Source: Eumeta japonica | Taxonomy: Eukaryota; Arthropoda; Insecta; Lepidoptera; Psychidae | Reading direction: 5' to 3' | Assembly: GCA_005406025.1 (NCBI GenBank) | Contig: BGZK01000280.1 | Coordinates: 372,001 to 436,000 of the forward strand | DNA: 64,000 nucleotides | Part shown: positions 24,456-38,504 of the stretch, in pieces | Numbering within the stretch: position 1 is the stretch's first letter | Layout of the letters: each line of letters opens with the position of its first letter | The notes under the pieces: generated by a model | Databases searched by the model: none | The model's input: the letters and a program-made list of their open reading frames with translations, nothing else | What the model was told of the DNA's origin: nothing | Translations under genes and position numbers: made by a program

Positions 24456-26020
24456 CATAGAGAAATGATAGTTCTGCAAGGTTTGAAACAAAAATCGATA
24501 CTCATTATTATCATATTTACAAGTTAAATAGAGTAATGAGTGAATATATGTATATATTTTTAAATTAGTTATGTCTATACATCACATGTAGGCTATTATC
24601 ACTTAATCGAGCGCGAGCTCTTTATCGATATAGTCTGAGCAATTTTCAATAAAAACCGCTTTGCCAAGAAAATGGCAAATGATTGAAATTCTAAACAGTT
24701 GCTTTGTAAAACAGTTTAATTAAATAATAATTATTGGACGTAATTCATTTTGTATATTTTTTCTAATTGAAAAAACATGGGAAGGTTTAAAATTTGTTCG
24801 AAAAATTAAACGAATTTTAATGGTTTTTTTTGTAAATAAAGCTTGGCAGGGTTCATCTAGTTCACTAAAAAGTTTAAAGTTAGAAAAGTATCCTAAAAAA
24901 TAGACTACTTATAGTTGTATTATCAAATTAATCTAATTGTGTTAAAGTAGGTAATATTATTATTAATGTTTTTAAAGTAATATAACCATAACAAGATATA
25001 TGAATCTATGGAAGAGATATGACACACCTTTGTTATAAATGTGACTACCCATAGTCCGCAGACTAACTTTGTTTCGTTGACGTTTACCAAAAATGCCAGA
25101 ACTAATGTTTACAGTTGCTGTTTATCAACGTGAATTATGTGATATCATTAATCCTACAATAGTGTAACGGAATGTGTACTTAAGAATTTGTTTTGACAAA
25201 ATATTTTCATCTAAGAAATACTTGCCATATACTAATAAACACATTATTTTATTTAATGTAGAAGTTAACAAAAAAACTTAAGTTTTTGATATTATATGTT
25301 ATATACATCATAACTTATTCGCCATCAGGGCGCCATCTAAATAACAGTGTTCTTTAAACATATCAAGTTCATGATCAGAAAGTGGAAAATCATTTTATTA
25401 GATTTTTACATTATAATTAAGTCATAACAAAATTCACAACCTTATATGCTGTATTAATGATGTGATATTTGTAATTCCTTGTATTAATGTAATACATATA
25501 TAACAAATTGTATTTTGTTTTTTTTTAGAATCTGTTATTTTCGTAAGGAAAACGTAATAGAAAACGGAATAATTTATGTATAGAACGCTTTATTTTCTAT
25601 ATAACCATCACATGATTAACTATTATGTTGGATGGTTATCCATTTTATGATGCTTTGCATAATTATTTATAATAAACAAAAAATATATGTCTATATAATA
25701 CTAGGTATAGAAATTATGACAATTTTTGATTTTTTACTACCATCATTACATGGCTGACAGGTGGGCTCGTTTATTTAGAATAAAATATGTATAAATGGAG
25801 TATTGGATTTACCATGAAACATGGTAAAATTAATTTTAAGTTAAATTAATTGATAAAATAATTGTGAAGAAAATGTATTAAATAATATTAAAAAAAGATG
25901 TGATAACTGAGAGATTGTTTGTTATGGACATACCATAAGTACCAATCATAACTTACTGTTGTGAAAAAAATGTGATTTAAGAAAATAAAAAATATATATT
26001 TATGTTGTGTTTTTTATTGC
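24456..26020 (+). other. 3' untranslated region of gene 1 (end uncertain)
   Basis: AT-rich DNA after the TGA. Possible AATAAA poly(A) signals lie at 24648-24653 and 24835-24840, with further AATAAA-containing A-rich sequence near 25985. No coding frame is seen. Confidence 0.5.
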
Positions 26021-26865
26021 TTCTAATACACTATGAAAGATTAACATTTTAAAAAGTTTAGTTATTTAGCAATGAAATAACGTTTTCGCGGTTAACTATA
26101 GTTAGCAGCATATTTAATTTTAACGACATTATCAGTGACACGACCCATATTAATGAGACAAGTTTCCACAAATCGTAATCAGATAAATAATTAGGAATAA
26201 TTCAATATTTTGCATTATGTATATAAATTAGTTTCAAAAAAACCTGTAAAATGGTTGACCTTGCGGGCCAACCCTGAAACTTTCCGCTATGATATTTAAC
26301 AAATTATTTTAGATTTGTTTATCTAATGGTAAAACAATTCATATAATATTTTAAAAAAATACTAAATTTTTTTCTCCAATATCTCTTAAAAACTTGAACT
26401 GATTTTTAAGTTTGCGTTAGTCGATGCAACTGTTTGAGGAAAAGAACTTGATTAGATTTTGGTATGGATCGGTAGAGTAGTCTAAAAGTTATTTCCAACA
26501 AAAAACATTTTTCAGAAAACTTTCATTTTGAAATAACTCAAAATCTACTGGGCGAACTAGTTCAGTTTCCGGAAGTCTAAGTTGAATGAATTCCTTTCGA
26601 ATGTCGCAAAATGTGTTCCGATCGGTTTATCAGTTCAAAAGTTGACACGTTTACCCACAGACGCACATACACTCGCACACGTACACGCATCACTCAGAAA
26701 ATGGTCGAAATAAATTCGTAGGACCCTGAAACGTTAAGATTCTGAATTGTCAAAAATCGAGAAGAAAAGAATAACCTTCTAATTATATGAAAATTTTTCA
26801 ATTTTCGTAAAGCAAAATTAAAAAAAAAAAGTCATTTTAAATAAAACAATATTACCATAATGACC
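26021..26865. other. Spacer between the convergent transporter genes
   Basis: AT-rich, with a repeat-like stretch at about 26260-26760 that includes a CACA-rich run (26658-26695). No gene recognised. Confidence 0.5.
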
Positions 26866-26871
26866 TTTATT
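26866..26871 (-). terminator. Candidate poly(A) signal of gene 2
   Basis: AATAAA on the minus strand, about 650 bp beyond the gene 2 stop codon, followed by a T-rich region in transcript sense. Other AATAAA words exist in this AT-rich DNA. Confidence 0.35.
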
Positions 26872-27519
26872 GTCAATATGTCAATTGTTCACATTTGAAT
26901 AAATCTATCTTAGTCTTGTCAAAAAATAAAACAAACTCACATATTGCATTTACGTATTTGAATACATAATAATCTTACTTTGCGTACATCGTTAATCACA
27001 GCCGCACTCTTTCCATAAACCTTAAATAACAAATTTTAATACTGATCGCATTAAGCTATCCTTACGCGTGTACAAATATTCAATAAAATACAGTGAGAAT
27101 TACCACATGAATATCTAAAGGCTTTGGTAGAAAAAATGTAAATTAAGTACAGTCTGTAATATCATTTGAAAAATGAGATTCTACCACTTTTTGAGTTACA
27201 TTCAATACAATTATCAATCTTCACGGCAATGGTGATTTTAACCTATATATGAATTAAGCAAAAAGGAAGTCAGATGTCATTTATATTCAACACGCTCTTA
27301 AGTTTATCAATTTATCGATACTCCCAAATGTCATGAGCTGATGTAGTCTTTGTAGTCACTAAAGTTTTCTCTGAAAAAAATATGGTACTTATGTATTTCA
27401 GCTAGTCATATATTCGAATAGATGACCATTTTTTGTATCAATAACGTTATTTAATCAATACAGTCTGAAGTTCGCCGAACAGGTCATATACTCGATATAT
27501 AGGCGACGGTGGCCTGCTG

Positions 27520-30500
27520 TCAGCCTAGCGCATGCGCGGCGGGAGGTAGCAGGGCGCTGCGGCTGTCGTTGTGCAGGTCCGCCAGCGGCGCGCCGTCGAC
27601 GTGCTCCGCGCCGCGCCGCCTCTCGCCGCTGTGCCAAGCTCCGTATGTGGCGTATATCAGTAAGCCTGTTTGACGAGATCACTCTTTTAAATATCGACAT
27701 CGTCTATTATTGTTGTTTTAGGGAATACAATGCCAATAAAACGTCAAGAAATTGCAATAAAATCTGATGTTATCTAAATTTACTCAGTATTTGTTAGCAG
27801 ATTGGTGACCGCGCAGCTTTCGAACCCGGAAAATACCACGAATGAAACGAACGATTAATTTTTAATTGAAGTTAGTGCCTCGAAAAGCACGTAAAGCGAC
27901 AGATTCTAAAAGTTACCAGTGCATGGGTGACAGCGATCATTAGTGGCATCTGTTGTGGCCAACAATCAAAAGATTGGTCTTACAGTACATATAAGGCCAA
28001 GACAACAAATATAATAATATAAGTCTGTAGAGACAAATGTAATTACATTTCAATGAATAAATATATATATTTGACATATTCAAAATTTTTATTGAAATTA
28101 TAATAATACTAAATTTTTTTATACAGTGATGTGCATATTACAAAACATGTTATGCCGTATGCTACTATAGCAAACAATAATTAGAATTTCAATTATACAA
28201 CAATGTCAGCTAATTAAACCTTGATATTAATGTTTTACCGCAGAAAATTTACCTGCAGCAATCCAAACAGCAAAGCGCACCCAAGTCATATAGTCCAAGT
28301 TCAACATGAGGTACACATTGATCAAAATACTGAGTCCTGGCAGCCACGGCACCAGTGGCACCTGCGGGTCAATAAAATAAGTTTGGTGCATCATCTACCA
28401 TTTTAAAGCGGTTTGTATGGTATATGGGTAAAGGAAAATTTGATACTTTTCCATTTTTAGATTTTACAACTCATTACATTTGAAAAACTTGATGGATTTT
28501 TTTTATTTTATTAGATATAGATATAAAAGATATTTTATATTATTAGATATATAGATTATTTCGATCCAGTACGATAACATATTTTTTGATATATACTGTA
28601 ATAAACACCTAAGTCAAAAATATAATACATCTAAGAATAAAAATTAATCTAAATATTGATATTGCCAAGTAATATCAATATTTATTGGTACTTATTCCTT
28701 ATAAAATAGGGTATATATAAACAATATAATATAAATAAATATTCCTGTGTTGACAAACATAGTCATCACCCAAAACAAGTGTAATATCTATTAAAAGGGT
28801 ACTCACAGAAAAAGCAAGTTTTTTATCTGAACGTGGCTGTCTTGATATTCCATATAGAGTAGCTATCACCAAAGTGACAGCAATCACCAGCGCGATGATC
28901 CAACCCGGAGCACCGGCTAGTATGTCCTCACCATGATGGTTGATGATACCCATCAACATGAAACACCAAACTCCTATAAAATAAAAATCCATAAGCAATA
29001 CAGATATTTATTTTCGTGGTGGAACAATATAAGTGTATCCTATCTCATTTATTATAATTTTGTGTAATTCCAAGCATTTTATCTGTATAAGTTAGAAATA
29101 TGTATAAATTACTCCATAACTTTTGTTATTGGTTAGTTTAGAAATCCAACAATTGTTACCTTAAATCAATAATTATAATTCTAAAATTATAGTATTGAAA
29201 AAGATTAGTGATTTTACTGAGAACCCCAATACCTTAATTTTCCACTTGAATTTCAGTTAAAAATACGAAAATAGTTTTTTAATTTAAAAATACTCAATTT
29301 CAGCTTTAAGAATTTTGATTCGAAATTCTAAAAGTAACTTGAAACTTTATAATCTTTTTTGGATTGAGATTTGTGTTATACCTTAATCATTAGTTAGGAA
29401 ATAGACTCAAATTTTGGATTTCAAAAGTAACAAGTATACTGTAGTCTAACAATAATTTTATATTATCTCAATAATATGACTACACTTATTACTCACCATA
29501 CAGAGTGACCAATGTGCTAACAACAGCAGAACTAAGGCGTGTTGGCAAAGTGTGCTGATCTAAATTAATATACTGTCTCATAACAGACTTAACAGAAAGA
29601 TTTAATGGTTCCTGTCTGTGGCCGGCATGCATTGCTTGTTCATACCTACAAAACATCAAACAAACAATGAGGACAAAAGGGTTAAGATAAAAAAAATACA
29701 TGGAAATATTTGAAAATTGATTGTGATTTGATTAAAATACACTGAATCTAACGAGTATTCCTAGGAGATAATTTTGGACCGTGTGGAAATTGTCACTTGA
29801 AACAATTTGCAAATGTAGAATTTCCATGTGCAAAATGATGAAGATATCAAATGATGATTAAAGACTCTAATCATTTATAGAAACTTAAAATAGTTTCTAT
29901 TTTATATTGTGAATTTTTAATAAGTATAAGAATTCATGTAATATTTAAAATGGAATAAAAAATTGTTGGAGGCTAGTAGTGGAGTAACTATTAGTCATAT
30001 TTTCATTACAATAATGATGTACTTCTCATATTTATCTTCTAAATTTAATGTTTGACAATTAGTATTATGCGCTAGGGTGCACCCATTGTATGTCACATGA
30101 AAGCTACATTTGTATGTACGTACACCCATTGTATGTCACCTGACAATTGCCACAGTTTGGAAATTGAGAATATTAAGTGTTTTCGTTTGATATCTTTCAT
30201 TTTATACCTTTTAGTATAAAATAAAAAATGTCTCATGTGGCAATTTCCACATGCCTTGAAAATCGTCTTTCAAAGATGTACTTAAATTGATCACAATCTT
30301 TTAGGTTTACAAACAAATTTTACTTTACTTTAATAATGAGGAAAAAAGTCAAATCTTCATTGTAAAATAGAATGAACACAAATATCAACTATGTAATAAT
30401 ACATATATACCAAAACTTTGTTTACATAAAGTTACTTGCCTCAGTAACGTGACACAGGAAGCCACCATAGAATATGCCAAAAGTGTGCCTATGGACATCA

Positions 30501-33500
30501 TGTGGATCAACTGTTCCAGTTTAAAAATCATTGCCAAAGTACCTTAAAGAAAGTATACATCATATTAATAATCACACACCTGATATTACTAGGAGTCACC
30601 AACTGCTGACTTTGTATGCCAGCTATTAGCATCTATAATTGATTACAAACTAAGGAAATTTTTCAAGATTTAACATAGGTACCATAATATAAAATAAAAC
30701 TTTATTCGCTGAAGTCTTTCTCAAGAATCATATTTCTTGATAATTTAATATAAATAATTCTTTCAAATTCAGATTTCAATTAATATCTAATTTTAATTAT
30801 CCTATATTTCTATAGATGGATTTTTGTAATGTAATTAATTTTTCTTTACAGAATTTAGAAATATAACTAAGTATAAATAATGTGGAAACAACATTTAAAG
30901 TTCTCAAGCACCTGAAGAGGAAGTATCGTAATAACAATAAGTAAAAAATACTGTAATAACAGTACAAAATGAAAAGAGTATACAGATGTCAAACCTGTGA
31001 ACAGTCCGGCTAGCATAGTTCCAACGAGAGGAGTCTGGAAACGCTGATTGATCCTGCCCATGAACTTGAAGAGCAGGCCGTCCGAAGACATCGCGTAGAT
31101 GATGCGTGGCAAAGGAAACACCGCTCCCAACAGACTATAACCCATAACGGTTAATTAGAATTAAATTGAAATTAAAACATTAAAATTACATCAAGAGGGC
31201 ATATAACTTATAAAAGAAAAGCTGAACACATTAAAGAGTGGACACAAACCATAAGGATTTCTAATTGATTAAAAAAATCTAGAATTTTTTTGATAATAAT
31301 GCTTTAGTTGTATAGTATTAAAATTACAGGTTTTTCCGTGAAAATATATTCAGTTGTTATCTATAAAATTCAATGGCCACAAATATAATTCTATCCGATA
31401 TCAAAACCTAGCACTGTATAGAAGTTTTAAAAATGTATAATACCTAGAACACAGCGCGCATATGGCGCCCACACTGACGGCGTACTTGGCCCAAGGCCAG
31501 CCCAATTGGTCATACACGTACGGAAACGGCGCTTTTTCGTCCTAAGTAAGCAAAAGTAATATATTGAAAAATCAAATGAGAAATAATATTATAATGTATA
31601 TTTATTTCAGATAAATAAAAAGGAAATTCCTTACGTTGGAACTGAATGCCAGAAGTGAATTTATTTTTTATACTTACTTAATTTATTTTATAGGTTACTT
31701 CATTTTTTTGATGTGAATTTGCAGTAATAATTCAATCAATTGTGTTTTTTTATAGCATTTTCAAGGAGCAAACAGGCATGCGAGCTATCAGAAGGTACAT
31801 GGTCATCGCCGTCCAGACACTTGCAACCACAGACGAGTAACCAGTGCATTGCTGGCCTTTTAAGTAGGAAAAAGATATATGATGGGGCGAGCGGACTTTA
31901 AAGGTATGGAATCCTAAAAATCTACAACAATAATATATACAATTCATATTATACTTCATTATAATGCTTGTCTACATTTCTTACTTCTCCAATTTCCACA
32001 TTGCAAAATATCCTACAGAAAACTCTCAAAATGCTGATGAAAACCACGCTACCTGCATATAATACGGCAACATGAGAGTCAGAACCGACGATACACCGAA
32101 GTAAGCCATGAAGACGATCAGCAGCGACGTGACCACCGCGAAAGGAATGCTCTTCTGCGGCCGCCTGGCCTCCTCGCCGGCGGTCGCCACGCAGTCGAAG
32201 CCGATGAACCCGTAGAAGCATATCGCCGCGCCCTTGATGATCCCGGCCAGGCCGTAGGGCGCGAAGCCGCCGTTGCCGTAACTTTTATTTTCGGTCTTGG
32301 GAACCTCCGAAGGATCTAAGCGCCAGTTTTTACTGTCAACTGAAAATTTTGTATTTTAGATAGACAATAAATTAGTTACTGTAGGATTCACACAAACGAA
32401 AAAAGCGCCAAATAATATTGGATAATACTAAATAATAACTAGTTATAACATAACATATAACTGTTATATGTTACTGCCTGCTCTATCAAAGTGGAAAATG
32501 ATGAAACTGAATTATGGGGTAAAACTCTCTATACAAAACACTCATATAACATACACCTTTATATGGTATAAATATTATTAGAGATTGACAGGTTTAATGA
32601 TTACTTAAACAATAAAATACTATCTTTCATGTAAATATAGTTCTTTATATTATAAAATGATATTTCGTTTAAACTTGTTTACAACATTTTATATATATAT
32701 ATATATATGTATACAACACAATGTAGTGCAATTTCACTGTTCTTTGCGGTCTCTTTGAAGTGCAACACAAAAAGTTTGATAGAAATATGGACATAAATAA
32801 AAGCAGAGTATCTCACCTTTGAACAGTCCCGATATAATCACAAATAACACTACACACAAGTTGACCGCCGTGCATACATTGTTGAATTTGGTCGACTCTT
32901 TGACACCAAATGCCAATGCCACTGTTGACAAAATTTTTTAGTCACTAAATGGAGCACAGCTAAACACACTGAAATAAAATTTACAAGAGTAGACTATCCA
33001 ATTTTGCAGATCAGTTTGAAATCATAGAACTTTTCATAATTTCAACCTAGGCCTAGCTCTGGATTCAAATGTTCATCAGAAAAAAGTTTGTACAAAATTG
33101 TCTTTTTAGCGTCATATTCACACATCCATATTTACACATATCATTATATTGATATTCATAATATAGGCCAACTATGTTATGGATTGTACATGTGTACAGT
33201 GCAACACAGAAATCTTTTCTGCTGTGAAATCAAAATCAGAGTGTCGCACTGGCGTAAAACAGAAACGCGGGGCCGAGGGGCGTTGCACCTGCCCATCCCA
33301 CCATTTGCAGTCAATTCAGAGCGGCAAAGATTCGGACGTTGTACTATAAGCATCTTAACATATTTTTCTATAAATCACATATTTTTACAAACAATCAGAC
33401 TTACATGAAAATACCATGATAACAGCAAAGGCCAGCAGATCAGGGTATTGGGCCATATGCGGCATATCCAATGGCATAAGATCCCGCATCCTCTCTGAAA

Positions 33501-36330
33501 TTGCTTTATCTAATAGCGAATCCAGATATTCACTCAAAGCCTTAACCACTGATGCTGCACCTGTAATTTATTTTGATATTATCATACTTAATACCAGACA
33601 GGATTAGAAGTTTTTCTGATAAATAGACAGAAAGCCATGTCTCTCCTCTCATGCACAAGCGTCAAGTTCAATTCGTAATCAGAAAGTGACATCACTGTTT
33701 GTTCGTGAAAGTCATTGCCCTAATTCTATTACTTGTAAGGAATGGCCCATGTACTATATAATGCCGTATATTTATACATCTATAAATAAATTTACAATTT
33801 TGATATTTACTCTCCCAACGTAACAAGGTAAACCCTCTCCTAGCCTGTCCTCATTCGATTGTTAACGCCTTCACAAACATTTTGAATTTTACAAATTTCA
33901 TTGGTTTCTTGAACATTAATATTTTTTTTTTTAATGATACATTTTTATAGCAACCTACAAAATATTTAAGCTTTTAATACAGTAGTATTAGTGTTTTAAT
34001 TTATGATGCAGTTTGATTATGCGGTAATAACATTGTGAATCAAGCTTATCCATTTTAATTTATTTATGTCATTTAAAATAGGAAATTGCAAAGTCCATCA
34101 AATTACAATAATATCTATACAAAAATACAAGAAATTCCTTTTTTCACAAAATATATTGTAAATTACTTAAACAATATTTTAAAATTTCAATAATATGCTA
34201 AATTATATTTACCAATAATGTATTCCAAGATGAGATTCCATCCAATGATGAAGGCAATAAATTCGCCAACGCACACATAGCTGTAGACGTAAGCCGAACC
34301 CGCTTTGGGGACGCGCGCGCCGAATTCCGCATAACATAGACCTGTTTTGAGCAAAGTCCTTTGTCATAATAGTTATAAGGCAAACCAGTTGTACCTGGAT
34401 CTAGATGCGATTTCGACCCCAGTTCTGATCACAATCGTAACCATGAGCTCTATTCCATTCCGATCTTGGATCTTGGACCTGATCAGGTTGAACATTACTT
34501 TGATCTATTGTCCAATTTGTCTACAAGTCAGCTCAGGAGATGAAGAAACAAAGCGAAATCTACAGTGATGAAGTGAAGATGGTTAATTGATATAAATGGT
34601 TTTCAAATAAATAGCTTATATTCTCAAAATTGACACTTTCTAATAAATTTTGTATAGTAAATATGCCTTCTTGAAAAATCCCATTTAGTATCCAAAAACC
34701 AGATATAATAATGCAATCTATGCTTAAATGAATTTGTAGATTCCACATTCGCTGTCATTCTTGGTTTGCATAAAATTTCAAAAACACTTATTCATTAATG
34801 TGCAAAAAAAAATCCAAGCCCCAATTTTACTATGCATAGGTTTTTCAATAAAGTGTACATTTGACCATTATGTAGTACTTTTATAATCATTTCATCTAGT
34901 TTTGTAATAATTTTGGTAATTCGTAATCCCCACCAAATTGTTTAAATTTTGAAATTATTTCCTTGCTGAAAGTCTATATCTTGAAAAACTGCAATTTGTA
35001 GTCTCATACCATTTAACTTGTATAATTTATTAACAGATTAATTAGATAATTCTTTTATTACATACCAAATAGTTCGATCCCACAAGAATCTATTTAACAT
35101 TCACAAAAATTTTGAGAAAATAAAACTTAAGGATTAGGTATTTACTTCAAAAAAAAAGTGAAATGTGTGTTTGATATTTTTTTAATATCATGATTTAAGA
35201 CATTCCATCTACATGAGTAATTAACCTATTATATCATAAGCTCCTATTACACAAAAAAAATATATAATTAATAATTAACATTTAACTATTACCAAAAAAC
35301 AGTCAAGAGCATGTTGGACCATGCTCTATGTAGGGTTCCGAAGGCGTTACTACAAAGAAATGCACTACATATGAAAAAAGTATGTTGTTACACTTTTTTC
35401 CATGTTTCCTACACATAATAGATAGAGGCACTTTAGTCACCTATAACTAGAGAAACGAGTATGTCGACTATTACTCTTAAAATAGTGTTAACTAAAAAGC
35501 ACCCGCAAAAGAGCGTATCTTCATGGCACTTACGCCCTTTTGTTAAGAAACGCTGATTTTCGACGATTATTCAAAAACGCTATATACGATCTTTTCAAAA
35601 ATTTTCGTTGAAGGTATTTATTAAGCATTATATTTGTAATGTTTTTCATATTTTTTCCTTTAGGGTTAAAAATAAATGGGGGCACAATTTATGCTGCTTT
35701 CGTAGTGATTATTTCCGAAAATATTTACTTAATTAAAAATGCTTTAAAACCTTAAAATGTTTTAAAAGAACTGTCGGAGTATTTGCCACATGTTGATGAT
35801 TGCTAAAAAAATTTTTTCATCTTCTGTTGTATGTACAGAGTGCCCCCTCTAGAAATAATTATTTTTGTTATTTAACTACTAAACTAAGTAGCGGCTTATA
35901 CAAGACACCTACACTATAAATTTAATTAATACACATCTTATAATTTTTGAGTAAAATGCCGGCGTCATAAAGACAGACATGAAAAAACTATAAAGGTTAT
36001 GTTTTTGCCATTTTGGCTTGGAATCCTAAAATTGAGATACAACATATCTTTTCCAATACAACATTGAATAATACAAACCTGCAAAAACTGAAGCTACGGC
36101 GGCTAAAAGGAATGACAACACAACTGCTGGCCCAGCATAATTCTTGGCCACATCTCCAGCCAGCACGTAGACCCCTACTCCTAAGGTGCTACCAACACCT
36201 AGGGCTGTTAAGTCGAGAGCGGAGAGAACTCTTGCAAGTCTTGCAGCGCCTTCTTCAGCGGCTTTACGTCTGCTGAGTGCTTTATATGTGAGACGCGCAA
36301 CCTTAGATGCGCCAGCACGGATGCCATCTA
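27520..36330 (-). CDS. SLC7-type cationic amino acid transporter, gene 2 (core 12 exons)
   Basis: Paralogue of gene 1 with the same expected role. Exons in reading order: 36330-36079, 34341-34213, 33560-33405, 32921-32817, 32339-32053, 31541-31444, 31134-30995, 30542-30440, 29645-29497, 28973-28807, 28361-28253, 27665-27520 (TGA). Phases match throughout, giving 613 residues from the first listed exon, which needs one base from an upstream exon and contains no in-frame Met. Landmarks: [34 protein letters not shown], the CAT Glu in [60 protein letters not shown]. Against gene 1, the 285-nt and 238-nt exons are each split in two (129+156, 98+140); the 105, 287, 103, 149 and 109-nt exons keep their lengths. 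The intron after 30440 has a GC donor. The last exon is very GC-rich, while exons 8-10 are not. Confidence 0.93.
30438..30439 (-). other. Non-canonical GC splice donor (GC-AG intron)
   Basis: After the exon ending at 30440 the minus strand reads CTGAG|GCAAGT, the usual form of GC-AG introns. The exon is 103 nt, exactly the length of its gene 1 counterpart, whose donor is GAG|GTAAAA. The downstream acceptor (TTTTGTAG|G at 29645) restores the frame. Confidence 0.85.
31755..31880 (+). repeat. Lepidopteran dispersed repeat fragment (GCTGGCCTTTT type)
   Basis: In an intron of gene 2. CATGGTCATCGCCGTCCAGA is followed by GCATTGCTGGCCTTTTAAG. This repeat, typically ending in GTGCGTTGCCGGCCTTT, is widespread in Lepidoptera. 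Other copies: 50240-50525 (minus) and 63570-63700 (plus). Confidence 0.55.
34395..36078 (-). other. Large intron of gene 2 with repeat patches
   Basis: This is most of the intron between exons 36330-36079 and 34341-34213. It holds a degenerate hexamer patch at about 34395-34490 (GATCTAGATGCGATTTCGAC and similar words) and a dispersed repeat around 35310-35470 (CCATGCTCTATGTAGGGTTC), a motif I know from lepidopteran genomes. The rest is AT-rich. Confidence 0.5.
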
Positions 36331-36719
36331 CTAAAAACGTTGTGACATTATGTAACAAAATAGAATTTGTTAATGAAATGCAAATTAAATAAATAATAAA
36401 AAATAATAAAATAAAAAACAAAATGAAATTGGGTCCATTCAATTCATATAATATCCTAAAATAGGGTACATATTGTTGACATATAATTCTTCAACCTCGT
36501 CTTAACATTAGAACTACAACAAATGAGAATAATACAACAACTGAGAACATAAAACATCAAAATGAATGTTTACTTCTGGCATTGTGTACTTATGATAAAT
36601 AAAATACAGTTTAATACGAGACACAGCTTGAACTGTCACAAGCAACAAATTGAATAAGTGAATACAACTGTGTAAACAAATATATTGTGCAAAAGTTTGA
36701 CGTCATCTATTTAGATGAC

Positions 36720-36783
36720 ATCAAAAAAATATGATGTTACTACCTATGTATTTACATAGGTAGTAATTTAATATTTTTTTGAT
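36720..36783. ncRNA. Two-stem foldback hairpin
   Basis: Outer arms ATCAAAAAAATAT / ATATTTTTTTGAT are perfect complements. Inside, TTACTACCTATGT / ACATAGGTAGTAA are perfect complements around an ATTT loop, and a 4x4 internal loop separates the stems. The total is 64 nt. It could be a small RNA precursor or a tiny palindromic element. Confidence 0.35.
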
Positions 36784-38504
36784 ACTTTCCATAGCTACTT
36801 TTTCCTCCACATGGGCATATAATGCATTATTATGCATTCATTGAAGTTCTTAAGTTAGCAATAATCACAAAAAATTATGTACTTAAATACATGTACCTAT
36901 AGTTGTACATACCTTGATTATTGTGATAATATGTATTGTTTAAATTTTTATTCAATCAGGAAATATTTATTACAATAAATATTAATTCAATATCAACAGA
37001 AGTATAAATATGAAGTTATTGCACCTTTTGATTTATTTATAAAAATGAGGTACTAAAATTCAAGTTCAACATAAGCACAAAAATTTATTATTTTTTTATT
37101 CTCATATCTTACTAAGATAATACGCAACAATAGACATGAAATCAGAGATACAATGTAGAGTCACTAATAAAAAAATTCTGTAGTTCAATCGCCTCGTGTT
37201 TGTGGCAAAAAAATTCAATTTACTTTTTACTCAATAGTTCAGATAAAAAAGTGATTACTGTGTAGGCTTACTTCAGAACTCTAACACCATTTGAAATTGT
37301 CCAAATGCAAAATGGATTTTTTGCTAAAAAAAAGTATCATGAATAATTCTTTCCCTCTAATTTCTTTTTTTTTTATTGCTTAATAAGAGACATACCTAAA
37401 TAAGTCATGGCAATTGGGCACAACAATCTCACTCCCGATGCAAACGAGAACTGATTTATACTCAATCAGTTATGACTGGAGTAACAATGACTCCTTTATT
37501 GAACACATAAATAATGTCCGTATGACACTGAATTGCTCTTCAAATCAGATATTGACATTTGAAATTAAACAGTAATTTATAACATTCTTATGGCTATCTT
37601 ATAAAAAGGTTTCGCTACATTATCTAGACAAATCAAAAGGTTCATGGCATTTATGCTATATTTATGATAAAGTACATTTGTACTTATTCCTTATTTTTAG
37701 AATTTTGTATTTTCTAAATGTTAAATCTTAATAATCTCCTAGTGAGTAATTTTGTTTTGTTAAACTATTAAATAGGTTCATTTATTGAAGAAATATGTAT
37801 ATCATTAAAAGATAATCAGATAAAAAAACATTTAGGAGATTCACAATTAAACTGTGAGAGAATGAGACGAGTTCGGTATCAGGAGTGGGATGATTACAAG
37901 GTGTATTTATTACAATATCAGTACCAAGAGTATAAAAGTTATTTTATATTTTATTATTCACACTCAATGTTTTCAATTTCAACAATTTAACAATACACAG
38001 AGGCACACAAGTATATATCTTTCTCTTGAAACATATTTCATGTCATATTTCATCTCATTCTCTTGTAGGCTAAATCCTATAAACATCTCTTTTAACTGTA
38101 GCTTTTTTGTTTCATCGAGTTTCAAATTACAATGGCGTTAAAGAAGTTTTCACTTCAATAATAAAGTTAATATAACACTTTGTTATTTTATAATGACAAC
38201 TTTGATACTTGCTACATTGCACAACTTGTTAACTTAAAAAAAAATGTAATCAAATAAAAGTAATGGTACACAATATCTCATTTTAAGACAAAAAAAAAAC
38301 TAAAAATATGCAATGTAGTAACATAATATTATTACATACATTATATTTCATTATACACAATTATATCAATACTTTCAATCATCCATTACTCAATATTAAA
38401 TGATCAAGTTACATAAAAATTTTGGCTCTAATATATTATACTATACTAGCTTCCACCTACATGGAAGTACAATAAAGTCCTCTGTTTTGTATATAGACTG
38501 ATTA

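Noticed and set aside
32689..32710. AT dinucleotide run
   Set aside because: Ordinary microsatellite in AT-rich intron; another lies at about 9828-9843.
36013..36392. Plus-strand frames over the first core exon of gene 2
   Set aside because: They are antisense shadows of the transporter exon.
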